DNA from: Hofstenia miamia
Taxonomy: Eukaryota; Xenacoelomorpha; Acoela; Hofsteniidae
Assembly: GCA_900660155.1 (NCBI GenBank)
Contig: CABFPE010000251.1
Location: 185,862-249,861 of the forward strand
DNA length: 64,000 bases
Direction of reading: 5' to 3'
Shown here piece by piece: positions 46,723-57,351 of this stretch. The notes below the pieces were generated by a model. It did not search any database. It was not told where the DNA came from and saw nothing but the letters and a program-made list of their open reading frames with translations. A program made the position numbers and the translations under genes. The first letter of the stretch is position 1; each line of letters opens with the position of its first letter.

Positions 46723-46888
46723 AAATTTAACTTTAGGTCTTTTTAAAAAAAAATATTTCTGAACAAAATCACAACTTTTCCTGGGGTAGTTTTTACCGCT
46801 GAATTCACTGATATTATCAGAATTTCGAAAATAGCAATATTTAAAAAAGTTACGATTCATTTTTTACTTTTACGATTGAACCCATAAT

Positions 46889-48803
46889 AAGGGCAACCCA
46901 AAGGGCGGAAAGGACGATATGGGCGAAATCGGGGGAATTATAACAAAGGGGCGGAAAAAATTCATAGAGGCGGATGGGGCGGAATCAACCGATTTCTTAG
47001 AAATAAATCAGCTATGCGCAATAAATTTTATTTTCTAAGAAAAACAATTAGCGAAGTTGATCGCACAGCTGATTTGATTGCACAGCTGATTTGTTTGCAC
47101 AGCTGATTTGATTGCACAGTTTGCAATAAATTGCGTGGGTGGTGTCAGTCTGACAATTGCACTGTAAGAAATAGTTCTTTTTATTTCCAGTTCTCTTTGA
47201 GTCAAATTTGTGTGCAATATTTAACATGGGCAAGACAGCTCTCACTAAGGCGGAAAAAGCCTATGGATACGCGAGAACGTATCCTCGAGAATTTTCCCAA
47301 AAAGGATCTCTTTTATTCTGCAAATTATGCAATGCCAATGTCGATTGTTCCAAAAAAACCAGAGTTGAAGATCATAGATCTGGATTGGTTCACAAACGAA
47401 AAATGGCCCTTATTTTACAAACAACAGCAATTAATTCAGCTGTTCAAGGTAATTTTTAAAATTAGTTTTGGTATTAATTTTGGAATTAATTTTTGGTTTA
47501 ATAAAACATTAAGTATAAAATCGTAAAACAAAACAATGTTTAGGAAACAAGAAAGCAGAAGATTTAGTTGATGCATTTTTGCAAGCCGATATTCCGCTAC
47601 ATAAATTGAGAAATCCTGCCCTGAAAAATTGGTTAGAAAAGAACAAAATTGAGGTACCATCTGAATCTACTTGTAGGAGGGCGGTACCTGCTCTGCAAGA
47701 ACAATTTGTTTCGTCCCTCAAAGAAAAATTGTGTGGCAAAAAAGTTACTATTATGTGCGATGAATCACAGGTCAAAAATAAGAAGTTTATCCATGTACTT
47801 ATTGGGGAAATTGGGGGCGAACTTTATTTGGTTTCCTCAAAAACTGAAGAAACTGCAAACGCTGCAATCATAGTCAGACATGTGGACGATGTTTTGAGAA
47901 AATTAGATATATCCAGGGATAATTTTCTTCATTTTGTGACTGATGCAGCGACCTATATGCTTTCGGCGGGGCGCCTCCTGAAAAACTTATACCCGAAAAT
48001 GATTCATACAACTTGCTTGCTCCATTTGCTCCACAACGCAGCCGAACTTATCAGAGCCCATTTTCCCGATGTGGACACTTTGATTGCAACAATCAAGTCT
48101 GCCACAATAAAAAATTCGAACAGAAAAAATTCATTCAGAAATGCTGGAGTCCCTTCTCCCCCTGAACCCGTATTAACCCGATGGGGCACTTGGCTAAACG
48201 CTGCATTTTATTATGTGGAAAACTTCGAAAAAGTGAAAGAAGTTGTCAATGGGTGGCAGGGCGATGGGTTGCTTGTCCAAAGAGCGAGAGAAGCCCTCGA
48301 TAAACAATCCCTCTTCATGAGTTTGGTTGTGCTTCAACAGTACAAATCCATTGTGGAGCTTATCGAAGAATTCGAGAATTGCAAAGTTACAACGAAGTCA
48401 GGATTTCAAAAAGTACGAGCTTTAGCTGACACTTTTGAAGAAGATGACGAAATTAAAAAATATTTGATAAGAAGGCTCGAAGAGTCTGAAGACTGGAAAA
48501 CAATAATTGATGGGAATGGAATTTTCAATCCTGCTGAGTTATTCGCTTTACAAAATGCTGTGGGCACGTCAATTGCAGTCGAGAGAACATTCAGCAAACT
48601 AAATAAATTGCTTGCCAAAGACCGTAACTTCAGCTCAGACAATATTGAAGCATATATCTGCTGTTTTTGTAACCAAAAATAGAATTTTTTCTTGTGTTTT
48701 GCGTTTTTTCAAAGAGGCGGATAATGGGCGAAATAGGAGCAAAAAGGGCGAAATGATAGGGGCGAAATTATCTGAGAATAAAGGGCGGAGTTGGGTTGCC
48801 CTA
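46889..48803 (+). mobile_element. Complete hAT element, CGG-rich ends, 1915 bp
   Basis: The ends are AAGGGCAACCCAA (left) and TAGGGCAACCCAA (right, reverse complement). The exact 8-bp target duplication CCCATAAT lies at 46881-46888 and 48804-48811. The subterminal zones (46905-46995 and 48713-48790) repeat GGGCGAAA and GGGCGGA several times. It carries an intact two-exon transposase gene and sits inside the left arm of the Merlin composite. Confidence 0.93.
47226..48682 (+). CDS. hAT transposase, CGGBP1-like, two exons, intact (453 aa)
   Basis: Exons 47226-47448 and 47544-48682; donor GTAATT, acceptor GTTTAG, phase 1 (G|GA), 95-bp intron; 1362 nt without a stop. Domains: N-terminal BED-type zinc finger (FCKLC at about 32-36, with the HRSGLVHKR His pair); RNase H-like catalytic core with Asp in IMCDESQ and in FVTDAATY, CLLHLLHNAAE, and LTRWGTWL; C-terminal hAT dimerisation region (AVGTSIAVERTFSKLNKLL). 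CGGBP1, a vertebrate CGG-repeat binding protein, descends from this kind of transposase. The GGCGAAA repeats at both element ends would suit such a finger (inference). Confidence 0.88.
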
Positions 48804-48866
48804 CCCATAATATTATCAAAACTATGCAAAAACTCACTCATTCAGATAATATTAAATATTTATTAA

Positions 48867-49354
48867 CCTTAAATGACCTATGGGGCGAAAATTGTAGAAT
48901 CAAACCATTTTTTTGCACTTATTGTATACTTGTGAAGAGCTTAAGAAGAATTTCAAAAAATTTTTAACTAGTAATAAAAAGTTTCCATACTGACCGAAGT
49001 GTACTTTTAAGCACACTTTAATTAACAATAATATAGAAATGCAAAGATTAATAAGTAAAAAATATGAAAGGAACAAGTACCATATGGCTATTAAATCATG
49101 AAAAAATTATAGCAGTCTTTTCATGTTGTTTGCAGTGCTTTGAAATTCGCACTCATTTACAAGCTTTTACACTTTTATCAGTATGTAATGTGGTTAAACT
49201 GAATTATAGTGTATACAAAGACTGACATCGATTTTCTAAAACTTCAAAGTGCAATTGACCAAGAGTGTGTTGAATGACATAAAAACTTTGCTCAATACTA
49301 TGAGAATCAATTTCTGAGGATGTGGGTTTAAAAGTACATCTTGGTCACTTAAGG
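48867..49354. mobile_element. piggyBac-like MITE, 488 bp
   Basis: The ends CCTTAAATGACC and CCTTAAGTGACC (right, reverse complement) are each flanked by TTAA (48863-48866 and 49355-49358). No ORF. A TGACCGAAGTGTACTTTTAA word near 48994 echoes the right subterminal GTGACCAAGATGTACTTTTA, i.e. an internal repeat of the end. Inserted in the left Merlin arm. Confidence 0.9.
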
Positions 49355-49617
49355 TTAAACACTATTTTATCATTACTTTGTTCCAACATGCAAAAATAAC
49401 AGTTGATTTATTATATAAAACACGATTTACTCGATTGGCCCTTTAAGAGATTTATGTTTTTTCCAAAAAAATTACAAATTATTTTAACAATTTTTGTACA
49501 TACAATGTGTTTCTAAAGTCTTTGCGATTTTAAATTTTTGCTTACATATTTATTTATTACGTGATAATTTAAGTTTATTGGAAATCGATAGTGCTGATTG
49601 TTCGTGTTTATTTTAAG

Positions 49618-50946
49618 ATGGAAAAGAAAGAATTGGTTATGATGTTTTATAAGAATAGTCAGAGCTATGCTGCTGCTATCCGAAAGTTTTGTTCTTTACA
49701 TGGAATAAAAGATTCCTCTCGTCAACCAAAGGAATCCACTTTAAGAGCATTGATTAAAAAGTTTGAAGCACACGGAAGTGTCGATGATCTACCAAGAAGT
49801 GTTAGAGGAGATTGCAGATCTGATCAAGATTCTGAGGCTGTGATGGAAGCAATTGCGAAGCTGAGAGAAGAAGGAATTTTGCCAACCAGAAATGTTTCTA
49901 GTGAATTGGGTTGTTCAAACTCTACGTCCTGGAGAATAATGAAATATGACTTAGAATTGCGTCCATACAAAATTCAACTTGGGCAACTCCTCACTGATGA
50001 GCACCGAGAACGAAGATTATCTTTGTCAGAAAAATTTCTCCGTGATTACCAGAGCGAATCAATAAAAGATGTTATCTTTTCAGATGAATCAAATTTCTCG
50101 CTTAGCGGAGTAGTCAACGGACAGAATACTCGTTTCTGGGGCCATGAACAGCCATCTCCAATAGAGTTGAAGCAATTTGACTCTAAGTTGATGGTCTGGG
50201 CTGATTTTCTGGTAAAACAAACCTCCCGATTGTCATTCTTCCTTTTGGCTCAACCTTGAATTCTGAGACTTACATCAGCTTCATTGAAGAGACAATAGTC
50301 GCATTTCTGAAAAGAAAGAAGCTGTGGCGATCCTCTGTCTTTCAACAAGACGGAGCTCGTGCCCATACTTCAAACTGTGCTCTTAAAGCTCTGAAGAGAT
50401 TGTTTCCAGGAGGATTAATCAGTAACAGAACTGAAGAATTTTGGCCTGCTTGTAGCCCCGATCTAACACCACTGGATNTGGTAAAACAAAACTCCCGATT
50501 GTCATTCTTCCTTTTGGCTCAACCTTGAATTCTGAGACTTACATCAGCTTCATTGAAGAGACAATAGTCGCATTTCTGAAAAGAAAGAAGCTGTGGCGAT
50601 CCTCTGTCTTTCAACAAGACGGAGCTCGTGCCCATACTTCAAACTGTGCTCTTAAAGCTCTGAAGAGATTGTTTCCAGGAGGATTAATCAGTAACAGAAG
50701 TGAAGAATTTTGCATGCTTATAGCCCCGATCTAACACCACTGGATTTTTTCCTGTGGGGTTACATGAAGAACAAGGTCTACAGTATTTCTCGTCCCAAGA
50801 ACCTTGATGAACTGAGGGAAAAGATCACACAGGTTTATGAAGACATTCCAATGTCAATGCTTCAAAATTCAGTTCAAGATGTTTTAAAAAGGCTGAAACT
50901 TTGTGTGGAACATCGAGATGGACACTTGAATGACATTATTTTTTAA
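49618..50946 (+). pseudogene. DD41D transposase, one frameshift plus an assembly duplication
   Basis: ATG at 49618 (MEKKELVMMFYKNSQSYAA). HTH-type N-terminus with RKFCSLHGI and DDLPRSVRG; first Asp in VIFSDESNF; second in FQQDGARAHTS; third in SPDLTPLDFFLWGYMKNKVY. There are 41 residues between the last two, the DD41D (rosa-like) spacing rather than DD34D or DD37D. A frameshift near 50200 separates MVWAD from GKTNLPIVILPFGSTLNSET. The segment 50210-50477 is repeated at 50479-50746; the second copy has an extra indel at FW/CM. The C-terminus ends HLNDIIF at 50946. Confidence 0.85.
50210..50746. repeat. 268-bp direct duplication around a single N (assembly join)
   Basis: 50210-50477 and 50479-50746 are almost identical and meet at the N at 50478. 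Both start TGGTAAAACAAA and end ACACCACTGGAT. Inside a transposase gene this breaks the frame artificially. Confidence 0.92.
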
Positions 50947-51099
50947 AATTATTTTTGTAGTTAAAAAATAAAATCCGAAAATGTTTACTTCAATAAAGTT
51001 TTTCAGTTTTACATATATCTTTATTATTTTGAGAGATATAAGATTTTTAAATTCGCAAAGACTTTAGAAACACACGGTATTAAGTGGTAATTCATTTTG

Positions 51100-52260
51100 A
51101 ATATTTCTAAAAATAATTTTGCAACTTAAATTTTTTTCATTGTTACCTAGAAATATTGTGTATATTTGTGACACACAATCACATGTAGATTCATTTGAAA
51201 TGTTGGTTTCTTTTGTAAATACTGTTATTAGGCAGTTTGCCATACACTTAATTACTGCAAAGAATTCTACAACGCTAAGAGAAGAATGGGGAGATACTGA
51301 ATTAAGCATACTTCAGTGGTGTGCTCAACACAGGCTTATTGTAATTCGAGGTAACTTTCTCTAGTTTCATATGTACATATCTGTACATGAACATTAGCTA
51401 TAATTTTGTAATATATTTTTTAAGAAGGTGTGCGAAATGTGTAATCAGAAATCACCGGGGCATAATTGTTCAGTGAATAAATGTCAATCGTGTGGATTAG
51501 TGATGCATATTGAAGTAAGGCGCCAAGCTGCAGATGGCTATAGTTGGAAGTGCCAACGCCAACATTATCTTTAAGTACGACATCAATCGTTTTCTTCACA
51601 GGCTCACTTATCCATCAAAACAATATTGATATTGTACTACTGCAGTCATGCTCTTTCACAAAAATTCATTGCATTTGAATTGAATATTTCGGAGAAGACA
51701 GAATGTGATTTTGCAAATTTCATCAGGTATGCTTTGAACTTTGTATTATAAATATTATTCAATTATAAATATGTTTTTATAAACATGTATGATCACATAT
51801 TTTAGAGAGGTTTGTATTAAATATACACAACGCGTCGCGCCAAACGTTGGACCTGGAATGATGGTCGAAATCGACGAATCCGCATTTTTTCCGAAATACC
51901 ATGGAGGACATCCAGTTTTGCCACATTGGGTTTTTGGTGAAGTTGAGCACCGGTACATTAATGGGAAACTTGTTTGTTTTGGTTGACAGCAGGGGTCGTG
52001 CAACATGTCTTCCGTTAATACGCCACTACATTGTACCAGGTTCACACATTCTACACGATGATTGGAGAGCATACAGACACTTACGCCAACACCCAATTAA
52101 TCGAAAATACACACGAATACGATAGAAGGCACCTGGTCATTAATTAAATCTATAATAAAGCGCATGCGTGGAACATCACGTGCAAATTTTGATTCACATC
52201 TGCAGCGATTCGTTTGGGACGGGAATTTAAGAATTTCGATAAATTCTTCTCGTTTGTAGA
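51100..52260 (+). pseudogene. Merlin (ISXO2/IS1016-like) transposase, decayed
   Basis: In order on the + strand: WGDTELSILQWCAQHRLI (51289-51342); a zinc-ribbon-like segment, VCEMCNQKSPGHNCSVNKCQ then GLVMHIEVRRQAADGYSWKC (51428-51560); FELNISEKTECDFANFIR (51678-51732); and the ISXO2 DDE core at 51833-52085, VEIDESAFFPKYHGGHP, HWVFGEVEHR, VLVDSRGRATCLPL and GSHILHDDWRAYRHL. These match the family's EIDES.FGR.KY..G, WVFG..er and H.DeWraY blocks. At least two frameshifts plus stops; possible introns not excluded. Confidence 0.8.
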
Positions 52261-52475
52261 ATGTATTTCGCACGTTTATACATTCATATAAACTAATTTA
52301 TTTTTTCATTTATCGCTTTTGTATTTTGTCCTTGTTCTATTTTTTCTATTTGACAATTTTTGCTAGTGTTAGTTATAGAGTTTTTGTTTTGATTTATTTT
52401 GTTAGAAATATAAATTTTAATCTTTTTCTTACAGTGTGTTTTCTAGTAATTTTAAAAATGAATTACCACTTAATA

Positions 52476-52999
52476 TGGGTTGTCCCATAAAAAACTGCGT
52501 ATTTTCTATTAAAATGTTGATATAAAATATTCTATTGTTAAAATCATTGTAGCAATAGATATATAAGAAATATAGCAAGAGATAGGTATCTATGTTATCA
52601 TATAAATGAAATTCAAAATTCATAACTCAAAATTGAAATTCAAAATCGAACAGCCAAACGTGTCAAAATATTTTTTAAGATGAAGTATACAAAAGACAAA
52701 GCATATTTTTTAATTGAAACGCTTAGAATATGTGGCTTTTCAGAACACTCTCACTTAGAAACAGGTTGGCCTGATGAAGCAATGAAATTAAGACAAGTTC
52801 AACAGTTACATTTTTGAACGAGCAAATGCCTCATTTCACTCGTCATCGAATGAGTAGGGCTTTTGAGGAACTGATTGTTGATCTCAACAAAATTGTTGAA
52901 AATGATGGAAACTATATTTAAATAACAGTGTTCATTACTTAATATAACATTTGTACAGTTTCGAATGTTACTTTTTTGAATTTTCTATAAAACAACCCA
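52476..52999. mobile_element. Mariner-type MITE with coding relic, 524 bp
   Basis: The ends TGGGTTGTCCCATAAAAAAC and TGGGTTGTTTTATAGAAAAT (right, reverse complement) are flanked by TA (52474-52475, 53000-53001). Inside, + frames such as YFLIETLRICGFSEHS and RHRMSRAFEELIVDLNKIVE look like the two ends of a mariner-type protein after an internal deletion. It abuts the inner end of the right Merlin arm. Confidence 0.75.
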
Positions 53000-53378
53000 T
53001 ATATGCAAAAATTGTTAAAATAATTTGTAATTTTTTCAGAGAAAACATAAATCTCTTAAAGGGACAATCGAGTAAATCATGTTTTATATAATAAATCAAC
53101 GGGTATTTTTGCATGTTGGAACAAAGTAATGATAAAATAGTATTTATTGAATAAATATTTAATATTATCTGAAAGTCTTATGTGTTTCCAAAGAGTAACT
53201 TTTTTGCATAGTTTTGATACTATGGGTTTAATCGTAAAAGTAAAAAATGAATCGTAACTTTTCAAATATTGCTTTTTTCGAAATTCTGAAGAAGTCAGTG
53301 AATTCAGCGGTAAAAACTACCCCAGAAAAAGTTGTGATTTTGTTCATACATTTTTTTAAAAAAGACATAAAGTTAAAT

Positions 53379-53883
53379 TGATCATATATTTAAGGGGTTA
53401 TTTTGCAAGAGATTACGAACAATATAAAATGCAATATTTTAACTTTTCAAGACATGTAAAATAATTTAATGTTTTATAGAATGTTTTAAAGCAGCATATG
53501 GAATACATTGAAACCTTAAATTAGTAGTATAAAAAGGAAATCTAAAATATTTAACATAAATAATAAATAACTCTCCTGTACGCATGCACGAATGTATATG
53601 TTTATATCTTTTGATCAACCCATTTAGCCAGATACATGACCTAACCAATGGGTTGTGTAGGGTCAGCCTACCCATTTACAGGTATTCCACAAATAAATAT
53701 ACTATACGCATATACAGAGATTTACCATGAATGCTAAATTATATTATCATGAACATTGGAGCAATCGATAGCTATATCAACTGTATTTTAGGAATGAAAC
53801 AGATGTAGTTTTCTATTTACCCAGTCCTAGTTGTAACTGAATAGCATCATAATATGGGATTTCTAAAGTACTACTTGGCGAAT
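53379..53883. other. No gene seen
   Basis: AT-rich. A minus frame at 53466-53675 shows no resemblance. Confidence 0.4.
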
Positions 53884-53893
53884 GCACACACAC

Positions 53894-53927
<34 letters not shown>

Positions 53928-53928
53928 G
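53884..53928. repeat. (CA)n(TA)n microsatellite
   Basis: CA repeats grading into TA repeats. Confidence 0.95.
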
Positions 53929-54300
53929 TCGAGTTAGAGTACTCGAACTCGACTAGAGGGCCAAAAACTCAACTCAACATTTCGAGTACTCGAACTCAAC
54001 TCGATATTTGCTTCAATTTTATCTATTTTTCGTGCATGATTACCTATAATGTCGAAGAATCCAACAAACTATTGTAATTTACCCCCAAATTTTAAGTATT
54101 CAGGCATGGTTTCTCTTATTTAGTTCCGCATGTTGCATCTTTTCCCTACATTTAGTTAAGGCAGCATAGTTATATATAGCTTAGCCTACCAAGAATAATA
54201 ATTCTAAATATAATTGTAACTCGACTCGAACTCGCAAGTTAGGGTTCCAACTCGACTCGAACCTAAAAATGTCAACTCGCAGTTGCCTAATATATATGTC
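53928..54300. mobile_element. CTCGA-rich non-autonomous repeat
   Basis: Both ends are dense in GAGTACTCGAACTCGACT and CTCGACTCGAACTC words in both orientations (53928-54010 and 54225-54300), around an AT-rich middle. A related patch lies at 24195-24290. Probably a hAT-type MITE with many subterminal sites, but no target duplication was identified. Confidence 0.55.
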
Positions 54301-54885
54301 CGAGTTTTTCAATGAAAATTTACTTAATAAATATTGTTTTATACATTTACGATTTTTACAAAATTTATTTACAGTCTGTAATTGTTTGATTTTAGACAAT
54401 GGATGAATAATGATTGGACAATGGACCATATGTATTGAATTCATTTAGGTAGATTTCTTAGCTGAATGAAGAAATCATAACAACTACTCTAAATAATTAC
54501 AGTTTAGCGATCTACTGCTTAGCTATGCTGTAAGTTGATCCTTGTTTTGAGTAATTTTCATATTTAAGCTGCAGCGATATTTTGTTGGTAAGCCACTTTA
54601 GTTGATAAATTTAGAACTTCAATGTCATACAACAAAGGTATGTATTTTCTTAGAAATTTGTAAAGATGAATGAGTAATAATGTAATTTGGTCCATTGTCC
54701 AACTCCATAAAATTCAGCAATTGTGATGAAAGATAAATTGTTTCATTGAGTTGACTTTTTGTTTAAAACCATAATAACTAATAACATAGTACTCTAAAAA
54801 ATTCTAAGTTTACATAGATGCATCAATAAACTCACATGATTTCTGAATATAGCAATTTTTGGAGGGAATTTCATTCGAATTTAGA
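54301..54885. other. No gene seen
   Basis: AT-rich spacer between the CTCGA-rich repeat and the Harbinger-like MITE. Confidence 0.4.
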
Positions 54886-54888
54886 TTA

Positions 54889-55036
54889 GGCCGCGCGCAA
54901 ACGGTACAACTTTTGTTGCGAAACCAATTAAGATAAGAAACCACATTGGAGGAATTCAAATTATTTCAAAATTATCCTATCACATTGCTCGCTATAATTG
55001 ATTTAGCAATGAAAGTTGTATCGCTTGCGCGCGGCC
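54889..55036. mobile_element. PIF/Harbinger-like MITE, 148 bp
   Basis: The ends GGCCGCGCGCAAACGGTACA and GGCCGCGCGCAAGCGATACA (right, reverse complement) pair over about 30 bp. The target duplication is TTA (54886-54888 and 55037-55039), as for Harbinger elements. Confidence 0.85.
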
Positions 55037-55321
55037 TTAACCCCGTTAGGCTCTGTGTAGCGTATGTGCTACACATATTTTAATCCTTAACAGCAACCAT
55101 GCATAAGGCCAAGTGTTGCCATGTGATTTGCCTAGAAAGCCATTGTGCAGCATGGTTTGAATTAGAGTGTGAAAGGAAATACTTGTCAACTGTTCTCCAG
55201 TGAAATATTGCTGTCAACGGTAAGAAATAGGTGTAATTTGTTTGAAACTAGTAGGAATAGAACTAGTTAACAAGTGTAGTAAGTTTTTATTATATAAAAT
55301 TTAGTACCAGTGACATTTTCT

Positions 55322-57351
55322 CAGGGTTGGAAAAAATCCGATTTATTTAAAAAAATCAATTTCGACAGATTTTTTGATTTAAATCGGATTTTTTTAAAAT
55401 TTAGAGACCATCATAACATATTGCAATCTAAAACTCACTAAAGCAAAAACAATATTTTCTGAAACGTTTTAATTAGTTCGACAGGCTAAATTAAGTAATC
55501 AGTTGTTCAAGAGTTTGAAACAAAAGACGAGCTTCGCTGCTTTCTCGGTTCCCAAGCGGTTACGAGCTCTTCCGTGCACCCGTCTGAAAGTTGAGAACAG
55601 CCTCTAAAGAGGAGCGGTTGACGGATTGCACGAGAGCAGCCTTTGAATCATTTGAAAAATATCACTGTCAATGTCGAAGAGTTTCCACCAATCAGAGGGG
55701 TGCAGAGAAGTGGCACTGTCATAGTACGCTGCAATGAAGGGTCCAGTCTTGACGCGGAATTGTATTATGGTATAAACTAAGTCTGGGTGCATAGTGTTTG
55801 CAAGATCAAGGGCGAGAGTATTTTCATCACTGGTGAGAATGTCTTTTTCTACATATCTAGGGTCTATAACAGGAAATTGAGGTAATGAAAATTTGTGAAA
55901 TTCATTTTCCATCGATCTGATAACATCTTCTGCTTCTCCGTTGGCGAAACGTCATGTAATTCATGTGACAGATCATACCATGCGACAAGAGCACAAGCTA
56001 AGTTGACGGTGGAGCCTTGAACCTTGTCCAAAGTTGAAGATAGTGGTTTGAGGATTTTCAGTGGATCCTCCAGGTTTCAATTTATACTGACGTTTGTGAG
56101 TATTTTGTATATTTTGGGTGACATGTTTTTCTTATCCTCATGGTGTTCTTCAGCAATGGCCAATAGATGAACCCAGATGTCAGAATAAGCTTGGAGTGAG
56201 TTACACATGCTGTTCCATCTTGTTTCCTGGCAGTGTTAGTTTCCGTTAACATTTTCGTTTCAGCCAAGCGGCGGCCTTGTGGTGATTTCGGAAAAACTTT
56301 ATTACTTCCACAACATTGTCTGTCACAGCAGGTATTTGGAGATCCTTGGCAAGCAGATTGAGAACATGCGTTGAACAGCCATAAATACTGATCTCTTGGA
56401 CAATCGGATCAGTGTCTTTCATCAATTCCGCTCAAAGTTTGTTAACATTACCAATATTGACAGTCACAAATTCGCACACCTTGAAGTTGAATTCTTCTGT
56501 TAATTTTTCTATTGAAGCTTTGGACAGACACTGCAGATGCTCAGCGTCATAACTGTTATCACCAGTATCAACAAGATATGTTTCTCCTCATGGTATTTGC
56601 CGCCATGCAAATTATCAGTACGTTATGCACATTTGACCATCCATTAAGACTGAGCGTCACATTTGTTCCAGCCAGATATTCTATCGCTGATATGACACAC
56701 TCCGCGTGCAACTCTTCAAGTAAATCTCCCGCAATTTGATGCCTATTCGGCAGATGCTCAACGTGATTGAATTGTGTGTTGGTGGAGTAGAAAAATTTAG
56801 CTACTGCATTGTCGATCTTCTTTTTTTCCGCAACCATAGTTGAACTGACGAACGGTTTAATTGACATCTTTGGTTGTTTTGGAATGTCAGTAGATGGACC
56901 AAGATGGGCAGTAGATGGGCCTGATATCGCAGTAGATGAGCCGGGAGATGCAGACACATTATCGTCCGTGCATTTTTCGTAGCGTTTAATGAGTCGAGAA
57001 ACTATGCCTTGCATTACCAGATTACATCTTTTCAAGTCGCACAAGGCACCTTGTTACCATCCTAAATATTACGGTAAAATTATGAAGATTATCATGAATA
57101 GTAGGAGACAGAAATAAAATAACACAAACCTTAGTTGATTTTATAAAATGTCTCCATATGTCGCTTGGAGTTCGTCCAGTCATCGCGGTAACCGTTTATA
57201 TAGTGAAATATGCTGTTTGTTTGTAATGGCAAATAGGTCAACCAATCAGAAGCGCCGGCAGCACAGTGCATAAACTATCTGAAATAGGCAACTGGATTTA
57301 TTTGATTTAAATGGCTGGATTTAAATCATTGATTTAAATCAAACAACCCTG
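55322..57351 (-). mobile_element. hAT element, 2030 bp, 8-bp target duplication
   Basis: The ends CAGGGTTGGAAAAAATCCGA and CAGGGTTGTTTGATTTAAAT (right, reverse complement). The exact target duplication CATTTTCT lies at 55314-55321 and 57352-57359. Both ends carry ATTTAAATC/GATTTAAAT words. Transposase remnant on the minus strand. Confidence 0.93.
55604..57183 (-). pseudogene. ZBED-type hAT transposase, inactivated
   Basis: Minus strand. Exon 57130-57183 encodes MTGRTPSDIWRHFIKSTK (start of a BED finger), donor GTTTGT. After acceptor ATTTAG at 57062-57063 the frame reads DGNKVPCAT then TGA, so the second finger Cys codon appears changed to a stop. Later frames give MSIKPFVSSTMVAEKKKIDN, FFYSTNTQFNHVEH and VTLSLNGWSNVHNVLIICMA (compare LsfDGWsn), then DPRYVEKDILTSDENTL near 55840. 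More stops and frameshifts; the catalytic core is incomplete. Confidence 0.8.

Larger units (their letters stand above)
49503..51077 (+). mobile_element. DD41D mariner relative with TA target site
   Basis: The ends CAATGTGTTTCTAAAGTCTT and CCGTGTGTTTCTAAAGTCTT (right, reverse complement) are near-identical for about 28 bp and flanked by TA (49501-49502, 51078-51079). The apparent length of 1575 bp includes an artefactual duplication of about 268 bp around the N at 50478, so the true length is near 1.3 kb. Confidence 0.92.
46723..53378. mobile_element. Composite element with about 380-bp inverted arms and a Merlin transposase
   Basis: After removing later insertions, the left arm (46723-46880, about 48804-48866, 49355-49500) and the right arm (53004-53378, reverse-complemented) read as the same sequence of about 380 bp, sharing words such as GAACAAAATCACAACTTTT, GGGGTAGTTTTTACCGCTGA, TTCCAACATGCAAAAATA and AAATTACAAATTATTTTAAC. 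Between them sits a decayed Merlin-type transposase. This is a long-TIR DNA transposon broken by four insertions: 46889-48803, 48867-49354, 49503-51077 and 52476-52999. No outer target duplication found. Confidence 0.75.
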
